From Levilactobacillus suantsaii (GTDB lineage Bacteria; Bacillota; Bacilli; Lactobacillales; Lactobacillaceae): a DNA stretch of 64,000 nt. Location of the stretch: NCBI RefSeq assembly GCF_004115745.1, contig NZ_QXIL01000002.1, forward strand, positions 124,001-188,000, given 5' to 3'. Below are positions 17,879 to 28,746 of the stretch, in pieces; positions within the stretch are counted from its first letter, which is position 1; every line of letters starts with the position of its first letter. The translations under genes and the position numbers were made by a program. Under the pieces are notes generated by a model, which did not search any database, was not told where the DNA came from, and worked only from the letters and a program-made list of their open reading frames with translations.

Positions 17879-19189
17879 TTAAGCTGGTTCTGGACCTTGG
17901 ATAAAGCCAACGTATTCGCGCTTCATCATCAATCCGTCAACTTGACGCATCGTCTCGATGGCCACACCAACCACGATCAAGAGGCTAGTACCCCCTAACC
18001 CAATCGACTCATCTAAGTCCCATAGGTTTTGGGCTAACAACGGAATTAAGGATATGAATCCAAGGAAGAGCGACCCAACGGTACTCAGGCGCATCAACAA
18101 ACTGGAAACATATGATTGCGTTTCGTGACCAGGCCAAACACCAGGAATGTAACTGCCTTGCTTTTGCAAGTTTTCAGATAACTTCTCGGGGTTAACTTGA
18201 ACGAACGCGTAGAAGAACGTGAACACAATGATCAGAACGGTGTACAAAATCGCACCATCTAACGTTTGCATGTTGAAGACGTCGGAAAGAACTTGGTACC
18301 ACGTGTCTTGAGAGTGTGCATTTTGGAACGCCATCAAAATAGTTTGCGGCGTGGCAATAAACGAACTCGCAAAGATAACGGGGATAACTCCGGCCACGTT
18401 GACCTTTAATGGAAGGTAACTGCTATCTGGTGACCCAGACACCCGCCGCGTGTATTGAATTGGCACTCGCCGTTCGGCCTGTTGGACCCAGGTGACAAAC
18501 GTCACGATGATCAAGACCAGAACAATCATAGCAACAATGAACAAGACACTCTTCCATAACGTTCCTTTATCGGCATCGACGAAGTAAGTTTGGTAAATTT
18601 GGTACACCGACTTCGGTGTCCGGGCAATAATCCCGGCGAAGATAATCATCGAAATCCCATTACCTAATCCGCGGTCGGTAATCATATCCCCCATCCAAGT
18701 GGTCAACATCGTCCCACCGGTCAAAATGATCCCGATAGAAACGTACGTTGTCACGCTGGGGCTTTCAACCAATTTCAGTGAGCTTAACGCACTGAAACCG
18801 GCCGTGATCCCAATAGATTGAAAGAAAGCCAAGACAATCGCGAGGTATCGCGTGGCTTGATTTAATTTCCGGCGACCCACGTCACCTTGCTTACTCCATT
18901 CCACGAAACGCGGAACGATGTCCATTTGTAACAATTGAATAACGATTTGTGCCGTGATGTACGGGGAGACCCCCATCGCAAAGATGGAATAGTTGGTCAA
19001 CCCACCACCACTAAAGGTATCTAAAATACTAACCAATCCAGAAGACGCAACGCTTTGAAGGGCCTCCGCATTGATGCCCGGAACCGTAATATACGTTCCG
19101 AGACGAAAGACGATCAAAACCAGTAGAGTAAAGAGAATCTTATTACGAATGTCTTTAATCTTAAAGGCGTTTTTCAAGCTTGATAGCAT
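17879..19189 (-). CDS. secY: Preprotein translocase subunit SecY
   Basis: 436-residue central channel of the Sec translocon with about ten membrane segments. It begins [20 protein letters not shown]; recognisable blocks are the plug region FSGGGLTNYSIFAMGVSPYI, RGLGNGISMIIF, and QQAERRVPIQYTRR on the cytoplasmic side. Its start codon abuts the rplO stop at 19189, consistent with coupling. Confidence 0.97.
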   Translation of the reverse strand: MLSSLKNAFKIKDIRNKILFTLLVLIVFRLGTYITVPGINAEALQSVASSGLVSILDTFSGGGLTNYSIFAMGVSPYITAQIVIQLLQMDIVPRFVEWSKQGDVGRRKLNQATRYLAIVLAFFQSIGITAGFSALSSLKLVESPSVTTYVSIGIILTGGTMLTTWMGDMITDRGLGNGISMIIFAGIIARTPKSVYQIYQTYFVDADKGTLWKSVLFIVAMIVLVLIIVTFVTWVQQAERRVPIQYTRRVSGSPDSSYLPLKVNVAGVIPVIFASSFIATPQTILMAFQNAHSQDTWYQVLSDVFNMQTLDGAILYTVLIIVFTFFYAFVQVNPEKLSENLQKQGSYIPGVWPGHETQSYVSSLLMRLSTVGSLFLGFISLIPLLAQNLWDLDESIGLGGTSLLIVVGVAIETMRQVDGLMMKREYVGFIQGPEPA

Positions 19190-19623
19190 TAAATCACCTC
19201 AGTCTTACCACCAGCAGCTTCAATGGCTTGAGCGGCGGACTTGGAGAATTTAGCGGCCTTAACCGTCAACTTCTTCGTCAAGTCTCCGTTACCCAAGACC
19301 TTGATGCCAGCCTTTTCGTTTTTCACGATACCAGCTTCAACTAAGGCAGCTGGCGTAACTTCAGCGCCGTCATCAAAAACGTTCAAAGCAGACAGGTTTA
19401 CGACAGCAAATTCCTTACGGTTAATGTTGGTAAACCCACGCTTTGGAATCCGACGGTACAATGGCATTTGGCCACCTTCAAAGCCCAAACGAGTCTTGCT
19501 CCGCGCTTTTTGACCCTTTTGGCCCCGACCAGAGGTCTTACCGTTACCAGAAGAATCACCACGGCCAACTCGGTTACGAACCTTCCGTGAGCCTTCAGCA
19601 GGTTTTAGTTCATTCAACTTCAT
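19189..19623 (-). CDS. rplO: 50S ribosomal protein L15
   Basis: 144 residues. The start at 19623 gives [14 protein letters not shown]; a GTG four codons upstream touches the AGGAGG and is rejected. The glycine-rich N-terminal extension [20 protein letters not shown], which threads into 23S rRNA, is intact. Confidence 0.96.
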   Translation of the reverse strand: MKLNELKPAEGSRKVRNRVGRGDSSGNGKTSGRGQKGQKARSKTRLGFEGGQMPLYRRIPKRGFTNINRKEFAVVNLSALNVFDDGAEVTPAALVEAGIVKNEKAGIKVLGNGDLTKKLTVKAAKFSKSAAQAIEAAGGKTEVI

Positions 19624-19658
19624 GCTATTGCGCACCTCCTTATTTAATGATATGAATA

Positions 19659-19841
19659 CTACTTAACTTCTTCAACCTTAATTAAATGTGCGATTGGGAA
19701 AAGCGCACCGCGAGTCGCTTCGTTATCAGGTTGTAAAACAGAACTGTTGATTCGTTTCAAACCTAAAGCCTCAACGATTTTCCGCTGCTTAGGGAGGCGG
19801 TGGGCAGCACTATGAATTAAAGTAACTTTCAATTGAGCCAT
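19659..19841 (-). CDS. rpmD: 50S ribosomal protein L30
   Basis: 60 residues, beginning [20 protein letters not shown] with [15 protein letters not shown] following, the full conserved core. It lies between rpsE and rplO as in other Firmicutes. Confidence 0.97.
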   Translation of the reverse strand: MAQLKVTLIHSAAHRLPKQRKIVEALGLKRINSSVLQPDNEATRGALFPIAHLIKVEEVK

Positions 19842-19855
19842 CTTAAAACTCCTCC

Positions 19856-20359
19856 TTATTCAGCTAAGTGTTGAAGGGAGACACCCCGGAGGGCAGCTAC
19901 TTCTTCAGCACGCTTTAATTGGGCCAAGCCTTCAAACGTTGCACGAACAGCGTTAACTGGCGTGTTGGATCCTAAACGCTTGGACGTTACATCGGAAACA
20001 CCGGCTAATTCCATGACGGAACGAACGGCACCACCAGCAGCAACTCCAGAACCTTCAGCAGCAGGCTTCAATAACGTCTTCCCACCACCGTAGTTTCCAA
20101 TAACTTCGTGAGGAATGGTCGTTCCCACGATTGGAACTTCGATCAAGTTTTTCCGAGCGGCTTCAACGCCCTTCCGGATTGCTTCGGGAACTTCTTGTGC
20201 TTTACCAGTACCGAAGCCAACGTGACCGTTCTTGTCGCCGACAATGACCAGGGCAGCAAAACGCAGACGCCGACCACCTTTAACAACCTTAGTAATCCGG
20301 TTGATAGCAACAACGTTGTCTTCTAGTTCCAACTTATCGGGATCAATAAACTTTGCCAT
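19856..20359 (-). CDS. rpsE: 30S ribosomal protein S5
   Basis: 167 residues, decoding-fidelity protein. [19 protein letters not shown] is the double-stranded RNA-binding region, followed by [18 protein letters not shown] and the C-terminal [21 protein letters not shown] precedes the ATG at 20359. Located between rplR and rpmD. Confidence 0.97.
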   Translation of the reverse strand: MAKFIDPDKLELEDNVVAINRITKVVKGGRRLRFAALVIVGDKNGHVGFGTGKAQEVPEAIRKGVEAARKNLIEVPIVGTTIPHEVIGNYGGGKTLLKPAAEGSGVAAGGAVRSVMELAGVSDVTSKRLGSNTPVNAVRATFEGLAQLKRAEEVAALRGVSLQHLAE

Positions 20360-20382
20360 GTGTGGTTATTCCTCCTTACCTA

Positions 20383-20739
20383 TTAAAATTTAAGCCCGTT
20401 TTCACGAGCAGCTTCCGCAAGCGCTTGAACACGGCCATGGTACAAGTACCCGCCACGGTCAAACACAACATTTTCAATCTTCTTTTCAACGGCACGCTTA
20501 GCAACTAAAGCCCCAACAGCCGCAGCTTGTTCGGTCTTGTTGTCGCCACTAACACCGTCATCTAACGTCGAGGCACTAACAAGCGTTACACCCGCTACGT
20601 CATCAATTACTTGAGCGTAGATGTTTTTGTTAGAGCGGAAAACGTTTAAGCGTGGGCGTTCTGCATTACCAGAAATTTTGTTCCGGACACGTCCATGACG
20701 CTTTTGACGCGTCTTGTTTTTATCTGGTTTCGTAATCAA
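20383..20739 (-). CDS. rplR: 50S ribosomal protein L18
   Basis: 118 residues, 5S rRNA-binding protein. I place the start at TTG 20739, giving [17 protein letters not shown], because GAGGTG lies about seven bases upstream and the length then matches the family; the longer frame to 20769 has no good site. Ends with the conserved [13 protein letters not shown]. Confidence 0.94.
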   Translation of the reverse strand: MITKPDKNKTRQKRHGRVRNKISGNAERPRLNVFRSNKNIYAQVIDDVAGVTLVSASTLDDGVSGDNKTEQAAAVGALVAKRAVEKKIENVVFDRGGYLYHGRVQALAEAARENGLKF

Positions 20740-20785
20740 AATAGTCACCTCTTTGAAAAATTTCAGCAATTAAGCTGCTTTAAGT

Positions 20786-21322
20786 TTACTTACCGGTCTT
20801 ACCTTCACGAATCCGAACGTATTCGTTTTCGTAACGGATCCCTTTACCCTTGTAAGGTTCTGGGGAACGAACGGCACGAACTTCGGCAGCGAAGTCACCA
20901 ACACCTTGCTTGCTGATACCAGCAATGTTGATGGTGGTGTTGTCTGGAACCTTAACGTCCAGGCCTTCTGGAACTTCCATGTGAACTGGGTTGGAGTAAC
21001 CAACGCTCAAGATCAGGTCTGAACCCTTCAATTGAACCCGGTACCCAACACCGACAAGCTTCAAGGTCTTGGCAAAGCCGTTAACGACTCCTTCGACCAT
21101 GTTGTTTAAGTTCGCACGTTGAGTTCCGTGCATAGCCCGCGTCTTGTTGTCATTATCAGGACGGTCAAAGTTAACTTCACCGTCACTGATCTTCATCGAA
21201 ATTTCAGTTGCGAAAGTCCGCGTTAAGGAACCCTTAGGACCCTTGACCGTAACTTCGTCGCCATCGCGCTTAACTTCTACACCAGCAGGAATGACAACTG
21301 TTTTATAACCAATACGACTCAC
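20786..21322 (-). CDS. rplF: 50S ribosomal protein L6
   Basis: 178 residues, two repeated L6 domains. Begins [17 protein letters not shown]; the C-terminal signature [16 protein letters not shown] is present. AGGAGGTGCC precedes the ATG at 21322. Located between rpsH and rplR. Confidence 0.97.
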   Translation of the reverse strand: MSRIGYKTVVIPAGVEVKRDGDEVTVKGPKGSLTRTFATEISMKISDGEVNFDRPDNDNKTRAMHGTQRANLNNMVEGVVNGFAKTLKLVGVGYRVQLKGSDLILSVGYSNPVHMEVPEGLDVKVPDNTTINIAGISKQGVGDFAAEVRAVRSPEPYKGKGIRYENEYVRIREGKTGK

Positions 21323-21352
21323 TATAAGGCACCTCCTGTCTTTATAAGATTT

Positions 21353-21751
21353 TTACCAAATGTAGGCGAGAACTTCGCCACCGATTTTCTTGGCCCGCGC
21401 TTCTTTATCAGTAATAACCCCTTCAGAGGTGGAGATAATGGCGATACCTAAACCGTTCAATACCTTTGGTACGGCGTCAGACTTCACGTATGAACGTAAA
21501 CCTGGCTTCGAAATACGCTTCAAACCACTGATGACGCGTTGGTTATCCTTACCGTACTTCAAGAAGACACGAATGATGCCTTGCTTGTCGTCGTCGATGT
21601 ATTCGACGTTGCGGATAAATCCTTCACGCTTCAGGATTTCAGCGATGTCACGTTTAATTTTTGATGCAGGTACTTCGAGTGATTCGTGACGAACCATGTT
21701 GGCGTTACGAATCCGCGTCAAGAAGTCTGCAATTGGATCAGTCATGGACAT
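21353..21751 (-). CDS. rpsH: 30S ribosomal protein S8
   Basis: 132 residues. In many bacteria S8 also represses the spc operon by binding its mRNA. Begins [18 protein letters not shown] and ends [27 protein letters not shown] is the rRNA-binding signature. I use the first of two nearby ATGs (21751), about ten bases from GGGAGG; the one at 21745 is 16 bases away. Confidence 0.96.
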   Translation of the reverse strand: MSMTDPIADFLTRIRNANMVRHESLEVPASKIKRDIAEILKREGFIRNVEYIDDDKQGIIRVFLKYGKDNQRVISGLKRISKPGLRSYVKSDAVPKVLNGLGIAIISTSEGVITDKEARAKKIGGEVLAYIW

Positions 21752-21784
21752 TAACGTTTTCCCTCCCTTTGTTTAAAAATCGGT

Positions 21785-21970
21785 TTACCAGCTAGCCTTC
21801 TTCATGCCAGGAATTTGACCCTTGTGGGCTAATTCGCGTAGGCAGATCCGGCAAAGATGGAACTTTTGATAAACAGAGTGTGGACGTCCACAACGTTCGC
21901 AACGAGTATAATTCTGAGTAGAGAACTTCGCAGGACGCTTGTTCTTAGCAATTTGAGATTTCTTAGCCAA
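21785..21970 (-). CDS. rpsZ: 30S ribosomal protein S14, type Z
   Basis: 61-residue zinc-binding short form of S14, with CERC and CRIC supplying four cysteine ligands and the conserved [14 protein letters not shown] between them. Begins [16 protein letters not shown]. This is the form expected in the spc operon of Firmicutes, between rplE and rpsH. Confidence 0.97.
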   Translation of the reverse strand: MAKKSQIAKNKRPAKFSTQNYTRCERCGRPHSVYQKFHLCRICLRELAHKGQIPGMKKASW

Positions 21971-21990
21971 TTTGTGTGAACCTCCTTATA

Positions 21991-22533
21991 TTAGTGTGCA
22001 AACGGCATGCCGAATTGAGCCAGTAATTCATGAGACTCTTCATCAGTGTTTGCCGTCGTAACGATAACGATGTCCAAACCACGAACACGGTTAACGTTGT
22101 CGAAATTGATTTCTGGGAAGATCAATTGTTCCTTAACCCCCAACGTGTAGTTCCCACGTCCATCAAAAGAACGGGTGCTAACACCGTGGAAGTCACGAAC
22201 ACGTGGCAATGACACGTTGATCAACTTATCCAGAAATTCATACATCCGGTCACCACGAAGGGTAACCTTGGCCCCAATGGACATACCTTCACGAAGACGG
22301 AAGGTCGCGATGGATTTCTTGGCCTTAGTAACCAATGGCTTTTGACCAGAAATCAATCCGAGTTCTTCAACGGCTTCGTCCAGGTTCTTAGCGTTGGCAA
22401 CCGCGTCACCAACACCCATGTTCAAGACGATCTTGTCGATCTTAGGGGTTTGCATCACAGAACTGTAGTTGAATTTCTCCACCAAAGATGGTGTGATATC
22501 ATTTACGTACTTTTCTTTTAAACGAGCTGACAT
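21991..22533 (-). CDS. rplE: 50S ribosomal protein L5
   Basis: 180 residues, 5S rRNA-binding protein of the central protuberance. Begins [36 protein letters not shown] and [20 protein letters not shown] are the conserved cores. AGGAGGAATA precedes the ATG at 22533. Confidence 0.97.
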   Translation of the reverse strand: MSARLKEKYVNDITPSLVEKFNYSSVMQTPKIDKIVLNMGVGDAVANAKNLDEAVEELGLISGQKPLVTKAKKSIATFRLREGMSIGAKVTLRGDRMYEFLDKLINVSLPRVRDFHGVSTRSFDGRGNYTLGVKEQLIFPEINFDNVNRVRGLDIVIVTTANTDEESHELLAQFGMPFAH

Positions 22534-22559
22534 GAAATGTTATTCCTCCTTCCGTGGAT

Positions 22560-22871
22560 TTATTTGTCGATGGTTTCGCCGGATTTTTTAGCAAACCGGA
22601 CCTTGTGACCATCTTCGATGCGAACGCCAAGCCGGGTTGGTTCGTTGTTCGATGGATCGATAAACATAACATTGGATGCGTGAATTGGTGCTTCAACATC
22701 AAGAATTCCGCCTTGAGGGTTCGTTTGTGAAGCCTTTTGGTGTTTCTTAATCATGTTGACGCCTTTGACAATCACGCGGTTCTTAGCAAATAAGACCTTG
22801 GACACAGTTCCTTCCTTGCCCTTATCCTTGCCAGCGATCACGCGGACCTTGTCACCAGTTTTAATAAGCAT
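22560..22871 (-). CDS. rplX: 50S ribosomal protein L24
   Basis: 103 residues, assembly-initiating protein with a KOW motif ([17 protein letters not shown]). The start at 22871 gives [11 protein letters not shown]; an upstream in-frame GTG touches the AGGAGG and is rejected. Located between rplN and rplE. Confidence 0.95.
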   Translation of the reverse strand: MLIKTGDKVRVIAGKDKGKEGTVSKVLFAKNRVIVKGVNMIKKHQKASQTNPQGGILDVEAPIHASNVMFIDPSNNEPTRLGVRIEDGHKVRFAKKSGETIDK

Positions 22872-22906
22872 TCCTGTAGGCACCTCCTTGTTTACACGTT
22901 TCTTGA

Positions 22907-23275
22907 TTATAGTACTTCGGGTGCTAATGAGATGATCTTCATGTAGTCGTTGTCCCGTAATTCACGAGCAACTGGGCCAAAGATCCGAGTCCCCTGTGGG
23001 CTCTTGTCGTCTTTAATCAGCACTGCAGCATTTTCATCAAAACTGATGTAAGTTCCGTCAGTCCGCCGAACACGAGACTTCGTCCGTACGATAACAGCCT
23101 TAACCACATCACCCTTTTTGACAACGCCACCTGGTGTTGCTTGTTTGACAGTAGCAACGATGACATCACCGATTCCGGCGTAGCGACGCTTAGAGCCACC
23201 CAGAACCTTGATCGTCAGGATTTCCCGGGCGCCGGAGTTATCGGCAACCTTTAAGCGACTTTCTTGTTGGATCAC
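22907..23275 (-). CDS. rplN: 50S ribosomal protein L14
   Basis: 122 residues, the family length, beginning [20 protein letters not shown] with [15 protein letters not shown] in the middle and ending SLAPEVL. First gene of the classical spc cluster, 50 bases after rpsQ. Confidence 0.98.
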   Translation of the reverse strand: MIQQESRLKVADNSGAREILTIKVLGGSKRRYAGIGDVIVATVKQATPGGVVKKGDVVKAVIVRTKSRVRRTDGTYISFDENAAVLIKDDKSPQGTRIFGPVARELRDNDYMKIISLAPEVL

Positions 23276-23325
23276 AGCTAGTGTCCTCCCTTCAGTTCTA
23301 GTTCAGAATACGATAAAAACGACAC

Positions 23326-23592
23326 TTAAATAATGACTGCTTTTTCAACAATGTCAACTAAACGGAACCGCTTAGTGGCAGACAGTGGCCGCGTTTCCAT
23401 GATTTCAACGATGTCGCCAGTTTGGGCTTCGTTGTTCTCATCATGTGCCTTGTACTTCTTGGAGTACTTGACCCGCTTGCCGTACCGTGCATCAGTCTTC
23501 GTCGTTGAAACGACGACCGTGATCGTTTTGTCCATCTTGTCGGATTCAACGCGACCGCGGTATACCTTACGGTGATTACGTACATCACTCAT
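23326..23592 (-). CDS. rpsQ: 30S ribosomal protein S17
   Basis: 88 residues with the signature [21 protein letters not shown] at the C-terminal half and [19 protein letters not shown] at the N-terminus. A GGGAGG-type site precedes the ATG. Located between rpmC and rplN. Confidence 0.97.
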   Translation of the reverse strand: MSDVRNHRKVYRGRVESDKMDKTITVVVSTTKTDARYGKRVKYSKKYKAHDENNEAQTGDIVEIMETRPLSATKRFRLVDIVEKAVII

Positions 23593-23619
23593 GTATTATT
23601 GGCCTCCCTTTATCGTATT

Positions 23620-23814
23620 CTACTTGTTCAGCTCTTGTTGACGCAGAACAGTCTTGATGCGTGCAATGTTTCTCCGAACCTGCTTCAACCGAGCGGTGTT
23701 TTCCAACTGACCAGTGGCTAATTGGAACCGCAAGTTAAACAATTCGTCCTTGTAGCTCTTTTCTTTATCGAGCATTTCAGCAGTGGTTAATTCATTGATG
23801 TCTTTAGTCTTCAT
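23620..23814 (-). CDS. rpmC: 50S ribosomal protein L29
   Basis: 64 residues from the ATG at 23814 ([15 protein letters not shown]), the usual length; a GTG at 23826 with GAGG upstream would add four residues and cannot be excluded. [20 protein letters not shown] is the family core. The start overlaps the rplP stop by 11 bases, suggesting coupled translation. Confidence 0.93.
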   Translation of the reverse strand: MKTKDINELTTAEMLDKEKSYKDELFNLRFQLATGQLENTARLKQVRRNIARIKTVLRQQELNK

Positions 23815-24238
23815 TAGATTCGCCACCTACTTCCTCTCGGGTTAAAATCTTAGTACGAACGGGAAGTTTCATGGCAGCCAGACGTAAGGCTTCGCGGGCA
23901 GTCGCTTCATCAACGCCACCAACTTCGAACATTACCTTACCACGCTTAACTGGGGCAACCCAGCCAGCTGGCGCACCTTTACCATTACCCATCCGAACCC
24001 CAACACCTTTTTCAGTGTAGGATTTGTGAGGGAAAATCTTGATCCAAACTTTCCCACCACGCTTCATATACCGCGTGACCGCAACACGGGCAGCTTCAAT
24101 TTGACGGTTGGAAATCCAATGGGAATCCAGAGCCTGCAAACCGTAGTCACCAAAGGCAACACTCTTGCCACCCTTAGCTTCACCACGAAGCTTACCACGG
24201 TGGACACGACGGAACTTTACTCGCTTAGGTACCAGCAT
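23804..24238 (-). CDS. rplP: 50S ribosomal protein L16
   Basis: 144 residues, beginning [40 protein letters not shown] and [20 protein letters not shown] are the conserved blocks near the tRNA elbow. It follows rpsC by two bases. Confidence 0.98.
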   Translation of the reverse strand: MLVPKRVKFRRVHRGKLRGEAKGGKSVAFGDYGLQALDSHWISNRQIEAARVAVTRYMKRGGKVWIKIFPHKSYTEKGVGVRMGNGKGAPAGWVAPVKRGKVMFEVGGVDEATAREALRLAAMKLPVRTKILTREEVGGESNED

Positions 24239-24240
24239 GC

Positions 24241-24897
24241 TTATTTCCCTCCTTGTCCGTTATCTTTCTTTTCAGGTAAAATTTCACCACGGTAGATCCA
24301 GGTCTTAACCCCGATGGAACCGTAAGTCGTGTGCGCTTCTACCCAAGCGTAATCGATGTCGGCCCGTAACGTGTGCAACGGAACCGTACCATCAGCGTAG
24401 GATTCAACACGGGACATATCAGCACCGTTTAACCGGCCTGAAACTTGCGTCTTGATACCCTTAGCACCAGAACGCATCGTGCGTTGCATCGTTTGACGCA
24501 TTGCCCGACGGAAAGCAACCCGGCCTTCCAATTGACGAGCAATGTTTTCGCCAACTAACTTGGCATCCAAGTCTGGCTTCTTGATTTCCACAATGTTAAT
24601 GTGAACTCGCTTGCCAGTCAAGGCGTTTAATTCTTTCCGCAGGTTTTCAACTTCGGAACCACCCTTACCAATGACCATTCCTGGCTTGGCAGTGTGAATC
24701 GAGATGTTGACCCGGTTAGCAGCCCGTTCGATCTCAACAGTTGAAACGGAAGCATCTTCAAGACGCTTTTCGATGAATTTACGAATTTGAAGGTCTTCTC
24801 GTAAGTAAGCAGCAAAATCTTTTTCAGCATACCACTTTGCTTCCCAGTCACGAATAATACCGACCCGTAATCCGGTTGGATTTACTTTTTGACCCAC
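24241..24897 (-). CDS. rpsC: 30S ribosomal protein S3
   Basis: 218 residues with an N-terminal KH domain ([18 protein letters not shown], the GKGG loop) and the C-terminal [20 protein letters not shown] region that lines the mRNA entry channel. Begins [18 protein letters not shown]. Three bases separate it from rplV. Confidence 0.98.
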   Translation of the reverse strand: MGQKVNPTGLRVGIIRDWEAKWYAEKDFAAYLREDLQIRKFIEKRLEDASVSTVEIERAANRVNISIHTAKPGMVIGKGGSEVENLRKELNALTGKRVHINIVEIKKPDLDAKLVGENIARQLEGRVAFRRAMRQTMQRTMRSGAKGIKTQVSGRLNGADMSRVESYADGTVPLHTLRADIDYAWVEAHTTYGSIGVKTWIYRGEILPEKKDNGQGGK

Positions 24898-24900
24898 GCG

Positions 24901-25257
24901 TTATCCCTCCTCTTTTTCAGATACAACAACCGTAATGTGACTCGTACGCTTGTTGATTGGTGAAGCAGAACCTTTGGCACGAGGACGGAACCGCTTGAGG
25001 GTTGGTCCTTCGTTGACATAGGCTTCGCTAACAACTAAATCTTGACGATCTAAGTCAAAATTGTTTTCTGCATTCGCAATTGCAGAGTTTAAAACCTTAG
25101 TCACAGCCGGTGAAGCACCACGGGGTGTGAACTTAAGGATAGCTAGTGCTTCAGCAACGCTCTTACCGCGGATAAGGTCGATAACCAGACGGACCTTACG
25201 AGCAGCAATGCGCACCGTTTTAGCAGTCGCTTGTGCTGATGTAACTTGTTCAGCCAT
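24901..25257 (-). CDS. rplV: 50S ribosomal protein L22
   Basis: 118 residues; lines the exit tunnel with its beta hairpin ([19 protein letters not shown]). The first half contains [19 protein letters not shown]. Macrolide-resistance changes occur in this hairpin in other species; nothing unusual is visible here. Confidence 0.97.
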   Translation of the reverse strand: MAEQVTSAQATAKTVRIAARKVRLVIDLIRGKSVAEALAILKFTPRGASPAVTKVLNSAIANAENNFDLDRQDLVVSEAYVNEGPTLKRFRPRAKGSASPINKRTSHITVVVSEKEEG

Positions 25258-25270
25258 TAGTTAATCCTCC

Positions 25271-25549
25271 TTATCGTGCAGTTTTCTTGTCGTCGCCACC
25301 GTGACCATGGAAGGTCCGCGTTGGTACGAACTCGCCTAACTTGTGGCCCACCATGTCTTCTTGGATGTAAACTGGGACATGCTTCCGTCCGTCATAAACA
25401 GCAATGGTGTAACCAATGAAGCTAGGAAAAATAGTAGACCGGCGGGACCAGGTCTTAATGACGGCCTTCTTATCTTGATCCTTTTGCGCATCGATTTTCT
25501 TCAGCAAGTGCGCATCGGCGAAAGGTCCCTTTTTTAAACTACGACCCAT
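25271..25549 (-). CDS. rpsS: 30S ribosomal protein S19
   Basis: 92 residues, head protein binding 16S rRNA with S13. Begins [38 protein letters not shown] and [16 protein letters not shown] are conserved. A 76-base gap with an inverted repeat separates it from rplB. Confidence 0.98.
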   Translation of the reverse strand: MGRSLKKGPFADAHLLKKIDAQKDQDKKAVIKTWSRRSTIFPSFIGYTIAVYDGRKHVPVYIQEDMVGHKLGEFVPTRTFHGHGGDDKKTAR

Positions 25550-25603
25550 TTATGAAACCTCCTCTACTTGTGGCGCATCGTTTAAACGATGACACCCGGT
25601 ATC

Positions 25604-25627
25604 AATTATCCGTTGAAACGGATAATT
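25604..25627 (-). repeat. Hairpin overlapping the rplB stop codon
   Basis: Inverted repeat AATTATCCG/CGGATAATT with a six-base loop, covering most of the rplB stop codon (25626-25628) and the first bases of the rplB-rpsS gap. No T-run follows, so it is not a standard terminator. It could slow decay or be a processing site in the S10 transcript. Confidence 0.6.
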
Positions 25628-26474
25628 ACATCTTAGAACCCTTACGACGACGAACAATAAACTTGTCGGTCCGGTTCTTCTTCTTACGAGTCTTCTTACC
25701 AACCGTCTTCTTACCCCATGGGGACAGAGGAGATGGCATCCCGACTGGTGCTTTACCTTCACCACCACCATGAGGGTGATCGTTAGGGTTCATAACAGAC
25801 CCACGAACGTGAGGACGTTGACCAGCCCAACGAGTCCGGCCGGCTTTACCAACGTTGATTAATTCGTGTTCTTCGTTACCAACTGCACCGATGGTTGCCC
25901 GGTTAGCGCCTAAGATCATCCGAACTTCACCGGAAGATAAACGAACCAAGACATACTTGTCATCGTTGGCCTTACCTAAAAGTTGTGCGGAAGTCCCAGC
26001 GGAGCGGACCAATTGGCCACCCTTACCTGGCTTCAATTCAATGTTGTGAATAACCGTTCCAAACGGAATGTTCTTCAATGGTAACGTGTTACCAGTCTTG
26101 ATATCAGCTTCGGGACCAGATTGAACTTGGTCGCCCACCTTTAAGCCCTTAGGTGCTAAGATGTAGGATTTTACCCCATCAGCATAGACCAGTAAAGCAA
26201 TGTTAGCCGTCCGGTTAGGATCATATTCGATGGCCTTAACCGTTGCAGGAACATCATCTTTGATTCGCTTGAAATCGATGATCCGGTATTGGCGCTTGTT
26301 ACCACCGCCACGATGACGAACCGTCATCCGACCGGCGTTGTTCCGGCCAGCGGTGTGGCTTTGTGAAGCAAGCAATGATTTTTCAGGAGTCGTCTTAGTG
26401 ATGACGTCTTTGTAAACCAAGCTCGTCATGTTCCGACGACCATTACTTGTTGGTTTGTATCTCTTAATCGCCAC
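25626..26474 (-). CDS. rplB: 50S ribosomal protein L2
   Basis: 282 residues, peptidyl-transferase-proximal protein. Begins [19 protein letters not shown]; the C-terminal signature [18 protein letters not shown] with the functionally important His is intact. Slightly longer than some homologues at the basic C-terminus ([20 protein letters not shown]). Confidence 0.98.
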   Translation of the reverse strand: MAIKRYKPTSNGRRNMTSLVYKDVITKTTPEKSLLASQSHTAGRNNAGRMTVRHRGGGNKRQYRIIDFKRIKDDVPATVKAIEYDPNRTANIALLVYADGVKSYILAPKGLKVGDQVQSGPEADIKTGNTLPLKNIPFGTVIHNIELKPGKGGQLVRSAGTSAQLLGKANDDKYVLVRLSSGEVRMILGANRATIGAVGNEEHELINVGKAGRTRWAGQRPHVRGSVMNPNDHPHGGGEGKAPVGMPSPLSPWGKKTVGKKTRKKKNRTDKFIVRRRKGSKM

Positions 26475-26503
26475 GTTATTTCCCTCCTATATTTATCAGG
26501 ATA

Positions 26504-26791
26504 TTATTCTTCGTTGAATAATTTGATTTCTTTTGAGTCGGCAGATAAGCTGACAATGGCCTTACGACGCTTCTTAGTGTAGCCTTCGTAACGTCCTTGA
26601 CGCTTCTTCTTACCCTTTAAGTTCATGATGTTGACCTTAACAACCTTCACGTCGAAGATTTCTTCGATGGCGTGCTTGACTTGCGTCTTGGTTGCCCGGA
26701 CATCAACATCGAAAGTGTAACGCTTGTCGTCCATGGTTGCCATCGTTGCTTCAGTGACAACGGGACGTAAGATAATGTCGCGTGCTTCCAT
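26504..26791 (-). CDS. rplW: 50S ribosomal protein L23
   Basis: 95 residues, docking site for trigger factor and SRP at the tunnel exit. Begins [18 protein letters not shown]; the [14 protein letters not shown] region is conserved. Its start touches the rplD stop at 26791. Confidence 0.97.
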   Translation of the reverse strand: MEARDIILRPVVTEATMATMDDKRYTFDVDVRATKTQVKHAIEEIFDVKVVKVNIMNLKGKKKRQGRYEGYTKKRRKAIVSLSADSKEIKLFNEE

Positions 26792-27414
26792 TATGCGAGC
26801 ACCTCCTCTACTTGAGAAAGAGCTGGTTGAGTAATCACTAACTTATCCGCGTTCGCAACGTCTAAGACGTTTAAACTCTTCGCTGGGATAACCTTAACGT
26901 TAGCCAAGTTACGAGCAGCTAAAGCAGCCGTCGTGTTGTCGTCTTCTAAGACCACTAACGTCTTGGTCGTGACATTCAAACCAGTCAGCACAGCAGCAAA
27001 TTCTTTCGTCTTAGGTGCATCGAAGGCCAAGCCGTCAACAACGACCAAGCTTTCATCCAGAACCTTTTGGGAAAGAACGGACTTAAGTGCTAAACGACCA
27101 ACCTTCTTAGGAAGGCGGTAACTGTAGGAACGAGGGGTAGGGCCAAAGACCACACCACCACCGACCCATTGTGGGGAACGGATGGAACCTTGACGTGCCC
27201 GACCAGTACCCTTTTGACGCCATGGCTTCTTACCACCGCCACGAACAGCACTCCGGTTCTTAACGGCGTGGGTTCCTTGACGTAAGGAAGCTCGTTGCAT
27301 CAAAATCGTGTCGAAAACGACATTTTCGTTAGGCTCGATGCCGAAGATATCAGCATTCAAGGTTACGTCGCCGTTTTGGCTACCATCTTGTTTGTATAAT
27401 GCTACGCTTGTCAT
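26791..27414 (-). CDS. rplD: 50S ribosomal protein L4
   Basis: 207 residues. The tunnel-lining loop [20 protein letters not shown] is intact. In E. coli L4 represses the S10 operon; whether that holds here is unknown, though the operon has a long leader. Located between rplC and rplW. Confidence 0.97.
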   Translation of the reverse strand: MTSVALYKQDGSQNGDVTLNADIFGIEPNENVVFDTILMQRASLRQGTHAVKNRSAVRGGGKKPWRQKGTGRARQGSIRSPQWVGGGVVFGPTPRSYSYRLPKKVGRLALKSVLSQKVLDESLVVVDGLAFDAPKTKEFAAVLTGLNVTTKTLVVLEDDNTTAALAARNLANVKVIPAKSLNVLDVANADKLVITQPALSQVEEVLA

Positions 27415-27435
27415 TTAATTATCCTCCCTTCCGAT

Positions 27436-28086
27436 TTATTTTTCAGATTGCTTAGGACGTGGCGGACGAACAGCACTCTTGACAACAACGAGTGACTTGT
27501 TAGCACCTGGCACGTTACCCTTGATCAGCAGAACGTTGTTGTCAACGTCAGCCTTAACGATTTGCAGGTTTTGGATCGTAACACGCTTGTTACCCATCCG
27601 ACCTGGAAGCTTCATCCCAGGGAAAACCCGGTTGATGATGGCACCCAGAGAACCTGGACGACGGTGATAACGAGAACCGTGGGTTTCAGGGCCCCGGCTT
27701 TGACCGTCTTTGTGGACGTTACCTTGGTATCCATGACCTTTAGTGACACCAGTGACGTCAACGATGTCGCCCGTCTGGAAGACGTCGACCTTAACTTCGT
27801 CAGCTACCTTGTAATCTCCCAGCTCAACATCTTTGAATTCACGAATGAAGCGCTTAGGAGTCGTGTTTGCTTTTGCTACATGACCTTGTTCGGGCTTGTT
27901 GCTAAGAACTTCACGCTTGTCCTGGTAGCCAAGTTGAATGGCATTGTAACCGTCGTTTTCCATCGTCTTAACTTGCAACACAACGTTGGGCGTTGCTTCG
28001 ACAACAGTCACGGGGATCAATTCACCAGCATCAGTGAAGACTTGCGTCATCCCGACCTTTTTCCCTAAGATTCCTTTAGTGGTCAT
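27436..28086 (-). CDS. rplC: 50S ribosomal protein L3
   Basis: 216 residues. Begins [19 protein letters not shown]; the extension reaching the peptidyl-transferase centre, including [16 protein letters not shown] and [11 protein letters not shown], is present. GGAGGTGTACTC precedes the ATG at 28086. Confidence 0.98.
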   Translation of the reverse strand: MTTKGILGKKVGMTQVFTDAGELIPVTVVEATPNVVLQVKTMENDGYNAIQLGYQDKREVLSNKPEQGHVAKANTTPKRFIREFKDVELGDYKVADEVKVDVFQTGDIVDVTGVTKGHGYQGNVHKDGQSRGPETHGSRYHRRPGSLGAIINRVFPGMKLPGRMGNKRVTIQNLQIVKADVDNNVLLIKGNVPGANKSLVVVKSAVRPPRPKQSEK

Positions 28087-28129
28087 GAGTACACCTCCGA
28101 TTTAATGTTTTTTAGATTTTGGTACTAAA

Positions 28130-28438
28130 TTATAACTTGATTTCGATGTCCACACCGCTAGGCAGGTCAAGCTTCATTAATGAGTCGACCGTCTTTGGCG
28201 TTGGGTTAACGATATCAATCAGACGCTTGTGCGTCCGCATTTCGAACTGTTCACGCGAGTCCTTGAACTTATGCGGTGAACGTAAGACAGTGTAGACCGT
28301 CCGTTCAGTCGGCAATGGGATTGGGCCAGAAATGCCAGCACCAGTTCTCTTCGCCGTTTCAACAATCTTTTCTGCTGATTGATCCAAGATACGGTGTTCG
28401 TAAGCCTTCAACCGAATCCGAATTTTTTGTTTTGCCAT
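28130..28438 (-). CDS. rpsJ: 30S ribosomal protein S10
   Basis: 102 residues, first gene of the S10 cluster. Begins [40 protein letters not shown] is the rRNA-contacting loop. A long leader and a strong promoter lie upstream. Confidence 0.98.
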   Translation of the reverse strand: MAKQKIRIRLKAYEHRILDQSAEKIVETAKRTGAGISGPIPLPTERTVYTVLRSPHKFKDSREQFEMRTHKRLIDIVNPTPKTVDSLMKLDLPSGVDIEIKL

Positions 28439-28710
28439 TGTGTTCCCTCCTTCGTCTATTTTAAAAATAAGACTAACTCCGTGTGAATTCCCGCCACGCC
28501 CTCATGGCAATGCGGCCGGGCGTGTCGCAATCTCCCACATCATCGCTTAAACTTTTGGGCCGCTAACAGGCGTACAAAAAGACACCCCTGAAGATCAGCA
28601 CTTAAATATCATACTAAATAAAGCGCCGTATGACAAGGGCATTCGTAGAATTCCTCAAACTTTTTGGGGATTCTCCCGTGTTAGGGTCCGCAAAAACTTT
28701 TATAAATTCG
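28439..28710 (-). promoter_or_regulatory. Leader of the S10 operon mRNA
   Basis: About 270 nt between the promoter and rpsJ. A perfect seven-base stem, CACGCCC/GGGCGTG (28495-28524) with a 16-base loop, lies about 60 bases before the start codon. Long S10 leaders mediate autoregulation in some bacteria; no known leader family is assigned here. Confidence 0.5.
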
Positions 28711-28716
28711 CGTTTT

Positions 28717-28746
28717 AGAATACCGCGAAATTAAGGTGTTTGTCAA
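28717..28746 (-). promoter_or_regulatory. Promoter of the S10-spc-alpha operon
   Basis: Perfect TTGACA (28741-28746), 18-base spacer, TATTCT (28717-28722). The same TTGACA/TATTCT combination drives the str operon at 33494-33522. The remaining 28747-28884 stretch shows no further feature. Confidence 0.8.

Noticed and set aside
18000-28000. Missing ribosomal gene in the S10-spc-alpha cluster
   Set aside because: Every expected gene is present, including the short rpmJ at 16606-16725.
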